Part shown: positions 28,547-38,900 of the stretch, piece by piece | Layout of the letters: each line of letters begins with the position of its first letter | Position numbering within the stretch: position 1 is the stretch's first letter | Source: Bacillus carboniphilus | GTDB taxonomy: Bacteria; Bacillota; Bacilli; Bacillales; JAIVKR01 | Direction: 5' to 3' | DNA: 47,351 nucleotides | NCBI RefSeq assembly: GCF_020524035.2 | Contig: NZ_CP129015.1 | Coordinates: 1-47,351, forward strand | Notes under the pieces: generated by a model | Seen by the model: only the letters and a program-made list of their open reading frames with translations | What the model was told of the DNA's origin: nothing | The model's database searches: none | Program-made: the position numbers and the translations under genes

Positions 28547-30176
28547 GTATCATCCGTACATTGATGAATACATGAGGATGGTCGAAGAAAATGAAATTCG
28601 ATCATGCAAAGAACAAAAGCAATTAATGAAATTCCTTAGATGGAAGTTAGATCAACCGAATGTCATTATTGATGCGGAAGCTATTGAAAGATCAGTGAAC
28701 ATTCCAGCTCCATATTTTCCATACAAATTATTTGCGTGGCAAAAATTTTGCAACGCTTTTATTTTTGGAGTTAGATATGACGATGGTAGTTTAGTATTTG
28801 ATCGCTACTTATACCTTTTGGGTCGTGGCGCAGGAAAAAACGGATTTATTTCATACAATAGCTTTTACATGACTACTGGGCATCACGGTATAGATAACTA
28901 CGACATTGATATCGTGGCAACGTCAGAAGATCAAGCGAAGACTTCATTTGAAGATGTTTATAACGTATTAACAACTAAAAAGTTCGAAGAAAAGATGAAA
29001 AAGATATTTAAAATATCTAAACAACTCATCCAGCATAACGGAACGAAATCTAAACTTGAATATAACACTTCCAACGCTCGTACAAAGGATGGGAAAAGAT
29101 CAGGTGCAATTATCTTTGATGAAATTCATGAGTATGATGACTACTCAAACATTAAAGTTTTTACAAGTGGTCTAGGAAAAAAGCCAGATCCAAGAACCTT
29201 TTTTATCACGACTGATGGAAATGTTCGAGGTGGTGTTCTTGATGATCTAAAAGAAGAAGCAAGAATGGTACTGAATAAAGAAATGCCTGATTCAACGCTA
29301 TTCCCGTTCATCTGTAAGATTGATGATGAGGAAGAAGTACACGATGAAAAGAATTGGGAGAAGGCAAACCCGTCCTATCGGTATTTTCCTACTCTACAAA
29401 AACAAATGAAAAATGAATACCGGTTGTTGAAGAAAAATAATGCCATGCGCTTTGAGTTCATGGCGAAACGCATGAACCTTCCGATGGAGGATACCAGAAA
29501 TGAAGTTGCAACATATCAAGACAGGTTAGCGACAGATCAACCTATTCCGGAAGAAATAGAAGGTAGCGAAGCAATAGGAGGCGTTGACTTTGCTCAAGTT
29601 CGGGACTTTTGTTCTGTTGGACTTTTAGTCAAATATAAAGGTAAACGCTACTGGTTGCATCATACGTTTATGCATCATACCGCGCCTAAAACACAGGACA
29701 TTAATCCTGATATTATTGCTCTTGCAAGAGAAAAAGAACTTTTAACCGTTGTATACGATGAATCAATTACAGCTGATCATGTATTAGGTTGGTTTGTAAA
29801 AATAGCTAAGAAATATCGCATTAAAAAAGTCTGTATGGATTTATACAGATCAAGAATTTTGAAAGAACCTTTTGCTGATGCAGGGTTTGAAGTGGAGATT
29901 GTAAGACGCGGACCACAAACACACGCTATCTTATCACCGTTAGTTGATGAAATGTTTATTAATAACTCGATTGTTTTTGGTGATGATCCGTTAATGCGTT
30001 GGTTTGTAGGAAATGTCTACAAAGATGAAAAAGCTAACGGAAACATTGAGTACAAAAAAATAGATCCAGAGAAGCGAAAGACAGATGGGTTTTTCGCCTT
30101 TTTGCATGCGCTAAATCTTGATGATGAGTTGAAAGAAAAGAAAAAACTAAAACCATTGAAAGTTAGAGTCTTTTAA
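28539..30176 (+). CDS. terL: Phage terminase large subunit
   Basis: About 545 residues with the two terminase activities: an ATPase with Walker A-like LLGRGAGKNGFISYNSF, Walker B IIFDEIHEY and coupling TTDGNVRGG, then a nuclease domain starting GGVDFAQVRDF with further acidic residues (YDESITADHVL; DLYRS). It packages DNA into proheads. The frame is open from ATG 28509; I favour ATG 28539 (KYHPYIDEY), because the earlier part overlaps terS widely and lacks a ribosome site. Confidence 0.95.
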   Translation: MSKYHPYIDEYMRMVEENEIRSCKEQKQLMKFLRWKLDQPNVIIDAEAIERSVNIPAPYFPYKLFAWQKFCNAFIFGVRYDDGSLVFDRYLYLLGRGAGKNGFISYNSFYMTTGHHGIDNYDIDIVATSEDQAKTSFEDVYNVLTTKKFEEKMKKIFKISKQLIQHNGTKSKLEYNTSNARTKDGKRSGAIIFDEIHEYDDYSNIKVFTSGLGKKPDPRTFFITTDGNVRGGVLDDLKEEARMVLNKEMPDSTLFPFICKIDDEEEVHDEKNWEKANPSYRYFPTLQKQMKNEYRLLKKNNAMRFEFMAKRMNLPMEDTRNEVATYQDRLATDQPIPEEIEGSEAIGGVDFAQVRDFCSVGLLVKYKGKRYWLHHTFMHHTAPKTQDINPDIIALAREKELLTVVYDESITADHVLGWFVKIAKKYRIKKVCMDLYRSRILKEPFADAGFEVEIVRRGPQTHAILSPLVDEMFINNSIVFGDDPLMRWFVGNVYKDEKANGNIEYKKIDPEKRKTDGFFAFLHALNLDDELKEKKKLKPLKVRVF

Positions 30177-30194
30177 GGAGGTGAGTAAGTTTGA

Positions 30195-31340
30195 ATGGGT
30201 CTATATAGCTTTTTTAAAAGTTGGTTTACACCAGAAGGAAATTTAAACGATCAAGGAATCTACCTTGATTTAACGGTAGAATATCACGTTAAAAAGTTGG
30301 CCATACAAACATCAGTTAACTTGATAGCCAATGCATTAATTAGATCACAGTTTCGCACCTTTGAAAAAGGGAAAGAGACTAAAGGGAACATGCATTATCT
30401 CTTTAATGTGGAACCTAACCAAAATCAAAATGCTGGTGAATTTATTCATGAGTTTGTTTCGAAGCTCGTCTATGACAATCAATGCCTTGTAATCATGGAA
30501 AAAGAGCAATTATATGTAGCGGATTCATTTGACGTAAAAGAATATGCGTTCTTTGAGAATACCTACAAAAACATTGTGGTTAACGATTACAAATTACTTA
30601 AGACATATTCAGAAAGTGATGTTCTGTATTTCAAGCTTAACAATGAACGCATTAGAAGTGTGATTGATGACTTTTATGGAAGTTATGGAAAACTTTTATC
30701 GGCATCCATGAACTACTACAAACGCTCAAATGCTCTAAGAGTAAAGCTTGAAATGGATGGAGTCTTTAGTCAAACCAATGATGATCAAGAAGATCGAGAA
30801 GAAATGTTTTATGGTCAATTAAAGCAGTTTTTAGAAGCAGAAGGTTCGGCAGTTCTCCCATTACAAGATGGAATCAAAACCGAAGAATTCACCTTCTCTA
30901 GTAACGGGCAAAATAGCCGAGATATTAAAGCGATTGTTGATGACATATTAGACGTTGTTAGCATGGCTTTCCATATCCCAAAAGGCTTATTGAAAGGTGA
31001 CGTGGCAGAAGTTGAGGAACAAACAGACAACTTTGTCATGTTTTGTGTCGCTCCAATAGCCGAGATTATCCAATCCGAAATTAATCGAAAGATGTATACA
31101 AAGAAACAATATCTCGAACGCACCTATATGAAAGTTGATACACGATGGATTAAATATGTTGATCCTGCCAAGATCGCAACAGCATTAGATAAATTCGTGG
31201 CATCTGGAACTTACAGTATCAATGAAAATAGAAACTTGATAGGGGACGAACCACTTAGTGACGAATGGGCAGAATCGCACCACCTCACTAAGAACTACTT
31301 AGAAGTTGAGGAATATATGAAAGGAGGGGATTCGAGTTGA
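30195..31340 (+). CDS. HK97-type portal protein
   Basis: A 381-residue portal. Landmarks: N-terminal clip/wing strands (YHVKKLAIQTSVNLIANALI), HYLFNVEPNQNQNAGEFIHE, and the conserved region FHIPKGLLKGDVAEVEEQTD before the C-terminal IRKMY/ RWIKYVDPAKIATALDKFV helices. It forms the dodecameric channel for DNA. It overlaps the protease gene through a TTGA start/stop. Confidence 0.93.
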   Translation: MGLYSFFKSWFTPEGNLNDQGIYLDLTVEYHVKKLAIQTSVNLIANALIRSQFRTFEKGKETKGNMHYLFNVEPNQNQNAGEFIHEFVSKLVYDNQCLVIMEKEQLYVADSFDVKEYAFFENTYKNIVVNDYKLLKTYSESDVLYFKLNNERIRSVIDDFYGSYGKLLSASMNYYKRSNALRVKLEMDGVFSQTNDDQEDREEMFYGQLKQFLEAEGSAVLPLQDGIKTEEFTFSSNGQNSRDIKAIVDDILDVVSMAFHIPKGLLKGDVAEVEEQTDNFVMFCVAPIAEIIQSEINRKMYTKKQYLERTYMKVDTRWIKYVDPAKIATALDKFVASGTYSINENRNLIGDEPLSDEWAESHHLTKNYLEVEEYMKGGDSS

Positions 31341-32068
31341 TCAAACGCTTTAAAAATGAGAGATACAACGAAATAGCAAATCAAATCAAACCACAATTTA
31401 AAGCAGAAGAAAAGTATAAAGAAAATAATACGGAAATAACCATCTATGGAGATATAGGTGAAAGTTGGTTTGGTGAAGCTGTAACAGCTAAACAAATTAA
31501 TGAAACTCTTAAAAATATTGATACAGAACGAATAACAATTCATTTGAATAGTCCTGGTGGGGATGCGTTTGAAGGAATTGCGATCTACAACCAACTTAAG
31601 GATCATGATGCAAAAGTGACTGTTTATGTCGATGGTTTGGCCGCGAGTATTGCAAGTATTATAGCAATGGCAGCGGACGAATTGATCATGAATAAGGGAT
31701 CAATGCTAATGATTCATGAAGCGTCCACTTATGCTTGGGGAACGAAACACGATATTCAAAAAACACTCAACGCCTTAGAAGGGATTGATAAATCCTTATC
31801 TGATATCTACATGACAAGATACCAGGGCGAAAGATCAGAAATTGAAACCATGATCACAAATGAAACATGGTTTACATCCGAAGAAGCTGTTGAAGTTGGA
31901 TTGGCTGACAAAGTAAATGAAGTGGAAGTTGAAGAAGAAAATGAAGAAGTAGATCCAGAAGAGTTTAAAAATAACATTTTGAAAAGGTTTAGAAGTCAAA
32001 AGGAACCTGTGCCAATGGTTGCAAGTAGTAAAAGTATTTTAGATAACTTTAGGAGGAATGAAAATTGA
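31337..32068 (+). CDS. ClpP-like prohead protease
   Basis: A 243-residue head maturation protease of the ClpP fold: ITIHLNSPGGDAFEGIAIYN, catalytic Ser in DGLAASIASIIAMA and His in MLMIHEAST. The C-terminal ~45 residues are acidic, likely scaffold-like. TTG start with GGAGGGG upstream. It cleaves the capsid delta domain and scaffold. Confidence 0.93.
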   Translation: MIKRFKNERYNEIANQIKPQFKAEEKYKENNTEITIYGDIGESWFGEAVTAKQINETLKNIDTERITIHLNSPGGDAFEGIAIYNQLKDHDAKVTVYVDGLAASIASIIAMAADELIMNKGSMLMIHEASTYAWGTKHDIQKTLNALEGIDKSLSDIYMTRYQGERSEIETMITNETWFTSEEAVEVGLADKVNEVEVEEENEEVDPEEFKNNILKRFRSQKEPVPMVASSKSILDNFRRNEN

Positions 32069-33216
32069 AAAACTTAGATAGCAACGTAATCGAAAATAAG
32101 GAAGAACAAATTCAAGCAATGAAGGCAGCGTTTGAAGCTGGTGACGCGAATGAAGTCGCTCAAAAGATTGTGACGAACTTTGAAAATAACTTCTCTCATT
32201 TCCAATACATGATGGACAATGTGATTAAAGAAGCGAACCAAGCAAAAGAAGAAAATTGGGATCAGCAAGTACTAGCTTCACGTGGTGTTCGAGTTTTAAC
32301 ATCGGAAGAACGAAAATTCTACAACGCCGCCATTGAAGTTCAAGGATTTGATCATACAGAAGAATTAATGCCACCTACCGTATACGAACGTGTTTTTGAA
32401 GATCTACAAAAGGAACATCCGTTATTATCTCGTATCAACTTTCAAACGACTGGCGCGACTACAGCTTGGGTTTTAAGAAAGCCAGGAACACCAGCAGCCT
32501 TTTGGGGAGATGTGAGAGCTTCCATTCAAGAAATGGTAGATGAAGGGTTCCAAACAATCGAACAAGGCATGTACAAACTAAGTGGATTCCTTGTGGTTTC
32601 AAAAGCCATGTTTGAATTAGGTCCTGAATGGTTAGACCGTTATGTTAGAACGTTCATGGAAGAAGTTATTGCGGATGAAATGGAAAATGTCGTGATTAAT
32701 GGAACAGGAAAGACTCAACCAATTGGAATGATTCGCAAATTAGAAGGACCTGTTGTGAATGGTGAATATCCAGAAAAAGCAAAAGTAACCCTTGAAGATT
32801 TCACGCCAGAAACGATTGGTAAAGAAATTTTAGCACCAACGACAAAAGATGGAACTAGACGATACACAGGTGTGACTTTAATGGTCAACCCGTTAGACTA
32901 TGCGACTAAGTTCTTTGCTTTAGGTGCTAAACAAAAAGATGATGGAACTTGGACTTATGGCAACTTCTCAATTCCAGGACTAGAAATCATTGAAGTTCCT
33001 GCTGTTCCTTTAAATACGATGATTGCAGGAAATCCGAAAGATTACTTCATGGGTGTTGCTTCAAAACAAACGTTAGAAACGACTGACGTATTAAGAATGG
33101 TGGAAGATCAACGACTTTACTTGATTCGTAGATTGGCTAATGGTCGTCCATTAGATTCAGATAGCTTCACAGTTTACGATATTAGCGCGTTAGAGCCAAG
33201 TATTGATACCGAATAA
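32065..33216 (+). CDS. HK97-fold major capsid protein
   Basis: A 383-residue capsid protein. The first ~85 residues are helical, typical of a delta/scaffold domain removed by the protease; the HK97 body follows (TAWVLRKPGTPAAFWGDVRA, KLSGFLVVSKAMFELGPEWL, VINGTGKTQPIGMIR, VTLMVNPLDYATKFFALGAK). TTG start overlapping the preceding stop (TTGA) with AGGAGG upstream. Confidence 0.95.
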   Translation: MKNLDSNVIENKEEQIQAMKAAFEAGDANEVAQKIVTNFENNFSHFQYMMDNVIKEANQAKEENWDQQVLASRGVRVLTSEERKFYNAAIEVQGFDHTEELMPPTVYERVFEDLQKEHPLLSRINFQTTGATTAWVLRKPGTPAAFWGDVRASIQEMVDEGFQTIEQGMYKLSGFLVVSKAMFELGPEWLDRYVRTFMEEVIADEMENVVINGTGKTQPIGMIRKLEGPVVNGEYPEKAKVTLEDFTPETIGKEILAPTTKDGTRRYTGVTLMVNPLDYATKFFALGAKQKDDGTWTYGNFSIPGLEIIEVPAVPLNTMIAGNPKDYFMGVASKQTLETTDVLRMVEDQRLYLIRRLANGRPLDSDSFTVYDISALEPSIDTE

Positions 33217-33229
33217 GAGGTGATTCTAA

Positions 33230-33517
33230 ATGCTAGATGAATTGAAGAGTAGGCTTAGAATCACATGGAACGAAGAAGACGAATACCTACAAAAAATAAT
33301 TGATCGCGGAAAAGCTTATCTAAACTCAAAAGCTGGTATTGAATTAGATTTTGATACACATGAAATCGCTCAGCAGTTGCTATTAGACTATTGCCGATAC
33401 GATTTTAATAATTCAATAGAGCTATTCCCCGTCAATTTTAAAAATCAACTCCTTGAATTATCTATTAACGAAGGAGTGAGAGATCATGTTGAGAAAAATC
33501 GAGAAGCCGATTCATGA
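33230..33517 (+). CDS. Head-tail connector (gp6-like)
   Basis: A 95-residue helical protein (LDELKSRLRITWNEEDEYLQ, KIIDRGKAYLNSKAGIELDF, QQLLLDYCRYDFNNSIELF), the pattern of the phage gp6-like DNA-packaging/connector family that attaches under the portal. AGAGGTGAT precedes the ATG. Confidence 0.85.
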   Translation: MLDELKSRLRITWNEEDEYLQKIIDRGKAYLNSKAGIELDFDTHEIAQQLLLDYCRYDFNNSIELFPVNFKNQLLELSINEGVRDHVEKNREADS

Positions 33518-33860
33518 TAACTTCAATGACGGCTTTTTATTTTATGGACACAAAAAAACAAAGAGATCGTCAACAGGGAAGAGATTAGGTGAAGAATTTA
33601 ACTCCCAAGGCAAGCTAGGATTTGAAGAAATGTCCTACAGAGAAGCGGACTTTCGGAAAGCTGGCATCTTGGGTGCTACCTTAGATTTAAAAGTGAAAAC
33701 CAGATACCCTCCAAGCTTTAAAAATGTTGATAAAAGCAAGCTAACAGTAGTGATTGACTCGAACGAATATGACGTGATTCACGTTGACAGTAATCGAGAA
33801 AAATCACTACTTTTCTTTTACTTGCAAAAAGTAGGTGTAATTGATGGAGAAGACATTTGA
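33486..33860 (+). CDS. Head closure / head-tail adaptor protein
   Basis: A 124-residue protein in the second connector position. MLRKIEKPIHDNFNDGFLFY, a Lys/Arg/Ser loop, then beta strands (FRKAGILGATLDLKVKTRYP, LTVVIDSNEYDVIHVDSNRE) fit a head-tail joining adaptor. It overlaps the preceding gene by 32 bases. Assignment by position and fold pattern. Confidence 0.75.
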   Translation: MLRKIEKPIHDNFNDGFLFYGHKKTKRSSTGKRLGEEFNSQGKLGFEEMSYREADFRKAGILGATLDLKVKTRYPPSFKNVDKSKLTVVIDSNEYDVIHVDSNREKSLLFFYLQKVGVIDGEDI

Positions 33861-34236
33861 AAAAATGAAAGAACAGAAACAAGAAATCTACGATCTGTTG
33901 GCTAAACAGAACATACCTGTTTTTGAAGACGAGATTGCACAAGATGAAGAAATTGATTTTAACGAAAATGGGTATCACTTTTTTGTCCTGCAAATGGGGG
34001 AAATCGAACCTACAAATCAAGATCGAATCTTATCTCAAGTGATTGATGTTTATTACTACAGTCAATATCTTGATGATTTAGACGAAAAGGTTGTTAACTT
34101 AATAGCCGATCTAAGGAATATTTATGGCATCACATTTCAGCGAACAAATAAGCTAAGGGTTCAGCTAAAAGACACTGATCAGTACGTTGATCAAGTCATG
34201 ATCTCTTTGAGAAGGAAGATTCCAATTGGTTGCTAA
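33844..34236 (+). CDS. Tail completion/terminator-type protein (DUF806-like)
   Basis: A 130-residue protein (EKMKEQKQEIYDLLAKQNIP, YHFFVLQMGEIEPTNQDRIL, VIDVYYYSQYLDDLDEKVVN) with the strand-helix pattern of the DUF806 tail proteins. AGGTG precedes the ATG at 33844. Order after the closure protein supports it. Confidence 0.7.
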   Translation: MEKTFEKMKEQKQEIYDLLAKQNIPVFEDEIAQDEEIDFNENGYHFFVLQMGEIEPTNQDRILSQVIDVYYYSQYLDDLDEKVVNLIADLRNIYGITFQRTNKLRVQLKDTDQYVDQVMISLRRKIPIGC

Positions 34237-34657
34237 ATTTGAATGTAATTACAAATTGTTGGATCTTGAAGTCAAGTTAAAACAAGTGCAAGATGGTGCT
34301 GAAAAAACATTAAATGATGTCTTGCATGGCGAAGCAATCGAAATGACAGCTAAAGAGATTACTAAGTTCATTCCTATATCAAGGGATGAAGATGGAGTTG
34401 TCAGAACCAAAAGGCATGCCAAACAAGTTGACTGGTGGGACTCTGACAAACACAATTTAGGTTTTACCATCAAAGCCAAAGGCGGAGCCTCAAACAAACC
34501 TGGTAGTTTCGGTTATCTTGTCTTTCCGGAAGAAGGACGAGGACCTTATAACCATATTGAACAAGAATTTATGAAAACTGGTTTGGAAAAAGTAACAGGC
34601 AAAATCATTGATAGATTGCAAGAAGAAGTAACGAAAAAAATACAGGAGGTTTTATGA
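34226..34657 (+). CDS. HK97 gp10-like head-tail/minor tail protein
   Basis: A 143-residue protein (LKQVQDGAEKTLNDVLHGEA, AKEITKFIPISR, VDWWDSDKHNLGFTIKAKGG, YLVFPEEGRGPYNHIEQEFM) typical of the HK97-gp10 family: an N-terminal helix, a variable loop and a C-terminal helix that ends in Ile/Gln-rich EEVTKKIQEVL. TTG start overlapping the preceding gene. Confidence 0.82.
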   Translation: MVAKFECNYKLLDLEVKLKQVQDGAEKTLNDVLHGEAIEMTAKEITKFIPISRDEDGVVRTKRHAKQVDWWDSDKHNLGFTIKAKGGASNKPGSFGYLVFPEEGRGPYNHIEQEFMKTGLEKVTGKIIDRLQEEVTKKIQEVL

Positions 34658-35229
34658 TGGCGACAGTTATTGAGGAATTTGATGCTATGTCCATTAAAAA
34701 TGTAGCACTACAATTTATTAAAGGTGGAACAAAAGAAGATGGTAAACCGTTCGGATGCGTGGGTACTATTGGCGGAGAAACTGAAATGAAAGAATTAATA
34801 AAAAGATGTGAAGGTATTGAGGCGAAAAAAACATCTAAACCTCAAAAACACAATCTAACGGTATCGGCTCACGTTGATTGTCAGGTGTTGAGAGACATAT
34901 TTGGTTTAAAAACAGACGGTTTAAAAACAGGTGTCTATTCATACGGTACTGCTTCAAAAGGTGCTAACTTTGTTTTAACTGCTGATGTCATTGACGAGTT
35001 TGAAGACGTTACAAAGATGATCGCTTTTCCTAACTGCTCTACAGCATCAGGATTAAAAATCAACATTGAAAATGGAGCAGATGAAGTAGCAGAAATTGAA
35101 CTTGAATTTACTGCTTTAGCTGATGATTCAGGAGAGTTGTACTACGAAGCATTTGTTGATGAATTGGAAGACGATGTGGTGAAGACAGATTGGCATAAAA
35201 ACTTTAATCGAGAGCTTGTTGAAGCTTGA
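34654..35229 (+). CDS. Major tail tube protein
   Basis: A 191-residue protein (IEEFDAMSIKNVALQFIKGG, KHNLTVSAHVDCQVLRDIFG, SKGANFVLTADVIDEFEDVT, AEIELEFTALADDSGELYYE) with the beta-rich pattern of siphovirus tail tube proteins. It stops at TGA 35227-35229, but the same frame stays open for 29 more codons to TGA 35317-35319, where it overlaps the next TTG start. AGGAGG precedes the tandem ATG start. Confidence 0.85.
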   Translation: MMATVIEEFDAMSIKNVALQFIKGGTKEDGKPFGCVGTIGGETEMKELIKRCEGIEAKKTSKPQKHNLTVSAHVDCQVLRDIFGLKTDGLKTGVYSYGTASKGANFVLTADVIDEFEDVTKMIAFPNCSTASGLKINIENGADEVAEIELEFTALADDSGELYYEAFVDELEDDVVKTDWHKNFNRELVEA

Positions 35230-35319
35230 AAGAGTCAGGCCTTTTCGGTTGATCTAGGCGCAACCGTTGAGGAAGGAAAAGAAGAAATACCGATTGAAGA
35301 ATTGGAGGACTTAAATTGA
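35230..35319 (+). CDS. In-frame extension of the tail tube gene behind a TGA
   Basis: Twenty-nine sense codons in the same frame as the tail tube gene follow its TGA: KSQAFSVDLGATVEEGKEEI then PIEELEDLN. There is no ATG or GTG inside and the only TTG is five codons from the end, so it cannot be a separate gene. Its stop overlaps the next start as TTGA, like other coupled genes in this cluster. Translation by read-through, or a recent nonsense change, would give a 221-residue protein. Confidence 0.5.
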   Translation, partial: KSQAFSVDLGATVEEGKEEIPIEELEDLN

Positions 35320-35783
35320 AGATTCAAAAAGTAACGCTTAAAGACGCCGTGACACAAGAGACTTCTGATGGTTTTGAAATCATTTATAAAAACGAAAAAA
35401 CATTCCCTTGTTTTATCACTAACTACGCTTTAAAACGAGGGCGAGAGACAGGGTTGATTGAATCGTCTTTGCTATCTGATTTAGTCAGACTTCAAGGGAT
35501 TGAAAGGCTATCAACTAATAAAAACGTAAATCCTAATGATGTAGATATTGATGAAAATAAAATCTTAGCAACTATTTATTTAGGTTTTTTAGGTGGCAAT
35601 CCCAATACAAATTACTCATTTGATGACTTTTTGGAACGCTATCATGATACGTACGAGAGTAGTCTTAACCTTTATTTTAACTTGATTACATCTCAATTTG
35701 GTAAAAATAAATTTGTTGAAGGTTTCGAAAAGAGTACAGATCGGAGCCGAAAAAACGGAAAAAAGTCCGAAAGCCAGAAGTAA
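35316..35783 (+). CDS. Tail assembly chaperone, short form (gpG-like)
   Basis: A 155-residue helical protein directly before the tape measure gene, the position of tail assembly chaperones. [60 protein letters not shown]. The C-terminus is basic ([12 protein letters not shown]) over the slippery sequence. TTG start with TTGGAGG upstream. It coats the tape measure during tail assembly. Confidence 0.82.
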   Translation: MKIQKVTLKDAVTQETSDGFEIIYKNEKTFPCFITNYALKRGRETGLIESSLLSDLVRLQGIERLSTNKNVNPNDVDIDENKILATIYLGFLGGNPNTNYSFDDFLERYHDTYESSLNLYFNLITSQFGKNKFVEGFEKSTDRSRKNGKKSESQK

Positions 35784-35938
35784 AGATTGAATGTGTTGAA
35801 GATTTATATGTTTTATATGTGAAAGGCGCTGGTATAGATTCAGCGTCTTTTTGGCATGAACCAGTAGCATCCGTTGATCGAATGTATCAAGGTGTAATTG
35901 CTTATGATGGTTGGAAAGCCAGTCCTAAGGAGGTTTAA
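35316..35938 (+). CDS. Tail assembly chaperone, long form by -1 frameshift (gpGT-like)
   Basis: After a -1 slip at A AAA AAC the frame continues as [40 protein letters not shown] and [19 protein letters not shown] to TAA 35936-35938, three bases before the tape measure start. Long-form chaperones made this way are nearly universal in siphoviruses, and the extension recruits tail tube subunits. The extension is in the -1 frame relative to the short form. Confidence 0.85.
35750..35765 (+). promoter_or_regulatory. Two consecutive -1 slippery heptamers
   Basis: A AAA AAC (35750-35756) and A AAA AAG (35759-35765) are both in the correct register for -1 slippage and are three codons apart. Either leads to the same downstream frame. 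Confidence 0.85.
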
Positions 35939-35940
35939 GG

Positions 35941-38900
35941 ATGGCCAGAAAGAAAAATGAAGCGAGTGTAACATTCACTGCCTTCAACAAGGACTTTAAT
36001 AAAGCGATTAAAGAGATGCGAGACGAAAGCACCAAGCTTACAAAGGAATTTAAAGTTCAAGAAGAGCAATTAAAACAAAGTGGAACAGCAACGGATCGAC
36101 TGACAGCTAAAGTTGATTTTCTTAAAGAAGCGCAAGAAGTCGCTAAAAAGAAAGTCCAAGAAACTGAAAAGCAACTAGATAAAGCAAAAGAAACCTTTGG
36201 TGAAAACTCGAATGAAGCTGAAAAGCTAAGTCGAAAGCTATTAGATTCAAAGATTAGTTATGAACGTTTAGGGACTCAAATTAAACAAACAGAACAGCAA
36301 TTAGAAAAAGTTGCTCATCAAACATCAGAGACTGCTACAGAATTGAGTAGTTTAAAGACAGAAGAACAAAAACTTGCTTCTGAAATGAGCAAAGTCACTA
36401 ATGAATTCAAGTTAAATCAAGCACAACTTGGCGAAAATGCTTCATCAACCGATAAGTTGCGTACTAATTTAGTTCGCTTAGAAGGGCAACAAGAAGTAGT
36501 ATCAAAGCAAATTGATAACACATCTCAACAATTAAAGCTAGCGAAAAAGCATTATGGAGACAATTCAACAGAAGCTAGTAAGTTAGAGAATAAATTGCTA
36601 CAACTAAAAACGTCCCAACAAAAGCTATCTAATCAGACAGATGAATCTAGACGGGCATTTGATAAACAAATAGACACCATGCAACAGGTTAGAAAAGTCG
36701 CTGATAAAGTCGCTGATTCGGTTGAAAAAGCCGGTAAGAAAATAAGTGAAGCAGGAAAAAACGCGAGCGCAACACTTTCCCCAGCAGTAGCTGGATCAAG
36801 TGCATTGCTAACGAAATCAGCTAGTGACTTTGATGGAGCCAATCGTCAATTAATCGCCAGCTTAGGAACAACAGGACTAGAAGCAGAAAAACTGGAACAA
36901 ATCATGATGGATGTTTGGAAATCTGGTTATGGCGAAAGCACAGATGAGGTTGCTAGATCAATCGCAACTGTAAAACAAAACATGATGGAGTTAGACGGAG
37001 AAGAATTAAACACAGTATCTAGATATGCTATGAACCTAGCGAGTATTTTCGAAAGTGATGTAACGGAAGTGACTCGTGGCGCAGATCAAATGATGAATCA
37101 ATTTAGTTTAACCACAGATGAAGCTTTTGGCTTATTAATCAAAGGTGCGCAGAATGGTCTTAATTATAGCGGAGAATTATTTGATAATGTAGCTGAATAT
37201 TCTCCCTTGTTCAACGAAATGGGATTCAGTGCGGATGAATACTTTCAAATCTTGATAAATGGTTCACAAAACGGGGCTTACAATCTTGATTACGTCAACG
37301 ATGTCATGAAAGAATTTCAAATCAGAGTAAAAGATGGCTCTGATAGCACAAGTGAAGCAATGGGTGCTTTGAGTACAGATACTCAACAGGTCTGGAAAGA
37401 ATTTTTAAACGGAGAAAAGACGGTAAAAGATGTTTTTAATGCTGTTATTCCTGAACTGGAAGGCATGGAAGATCAAGTGTTGGCAAATAACTTAGGTGTT
37501 AGTCTTTTCGGGACCAAATGGGAAGACCTTGAAAGTGATGTTATCTATTCACTTGATAATCAAACTGACGCTTTAGATGGCTATGAAACCGCGATGAAGG
37601 ACGCTTCTAAAACTGTTGAAGAAAGCTTTGGTAATAGGGCAAAACAAACATGGCGAGAATTTCAAGAAGCACTATTACCTTTAGGCGAAGAACTATTGGA
37701 TTTTGCCCAAGATATCCTACCTGATGTAAGAAAAGGTGTTGAAAGTTTAACTGATACATTGTCTGAGATGTCACCAGAGACTAAAAAAGCGATACTTGCG
37801 ATTGGTGGTATCGCGATTGCGGCAGGACCAGTTTTATTCGCAATTGGTGGTATGGTTTCGGGCGTAGGATCTTTGATTTCCGGATTCGGCAGTGCGTCTG
37901 TAGCTCTATCGGCTGCTGGTGGAGCTTCTGGAGTTTTATCTGCTGCACTTGCGGCACTAACAGGACCGGTAGGATTAACGATTGCAGGCTTAGCGGCCTT
38001 AGGAGTCGGAGCTTATGCCCTAAATGATCACATGCAAGAATCATCCATACAAATTGAGGGTTTTGGTGATAATGTATCCGAATCAACAAAAAAAGCTGTA
38101 AATGGATTTTTAGAGTTAGATGAAGAAGCTACTGTTGCTCTTAATAGTCTGGCTTGGAGTGGTCAAACGGTAACGGATGAAATGGCCACGAATTTAATTG
38201 GCACTTTTGACAGTATGAACACTCAAATTTTAGAGAACATGAAAGCTGATCATGAAGAACAACTGCAAACAACAACAGACTTTTTCGCAAGATCAGCAGC
38301 ACTATCAGAAGAAGAAGAAGCAAAAATCTTAGAAAACGTGCAATTGAATCAGGAAGAACAAGCTTTAAAAATTCAAGAAGGTCAAGCGAGAGTATCTGAA
38401 ATCCTCACACTTGCTAAAGACGAGAAAAGAGCCATTACAGAAGCTGAACAGTTAGAAATTAACACGATTCAAGCGAATATGAAAGATACAGCAATACAAG
38501 TCATGTCAGAAAGTGAAGCTGAACAAAAGGCTATCTTGGAAAATCTAAGGACGCAATCTGGAGAAATAACAGCTACTCAAGCAGCGGAAGTTGTCGCAAA
38601 TGCAACTAAACAGAAAGATGAAGTGATTGCACAAGCAAACGATCAATACAATTCGACCATTGCTGAAATCATCAGAATGAGAGATGAATCAGGAATTATA
38701 TCAGCAGATCAAGCAGCTAAATTGATTGCAGATGCAAAAAAACAAAGAGATGAAACGGTTTCTAGTGCTGAAGAAACTCACCAAAATGTAGTTACAGAAG
38801 CTAAAGCTCAAGCGGGAGAACACGTTGATCAAGTCGATTGGGAAACAGGTGAAGTTTTATCGAAATGGGAAGTTTTTGGTAACAATATCAGTAAAACTTG

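Noticed and set aside
35784-35938. Separate gene between tail chaperone and tape measure
   Set aside because: No start codon with a ribosome site; the -1 slippery sites explain it as the long chaperone form.
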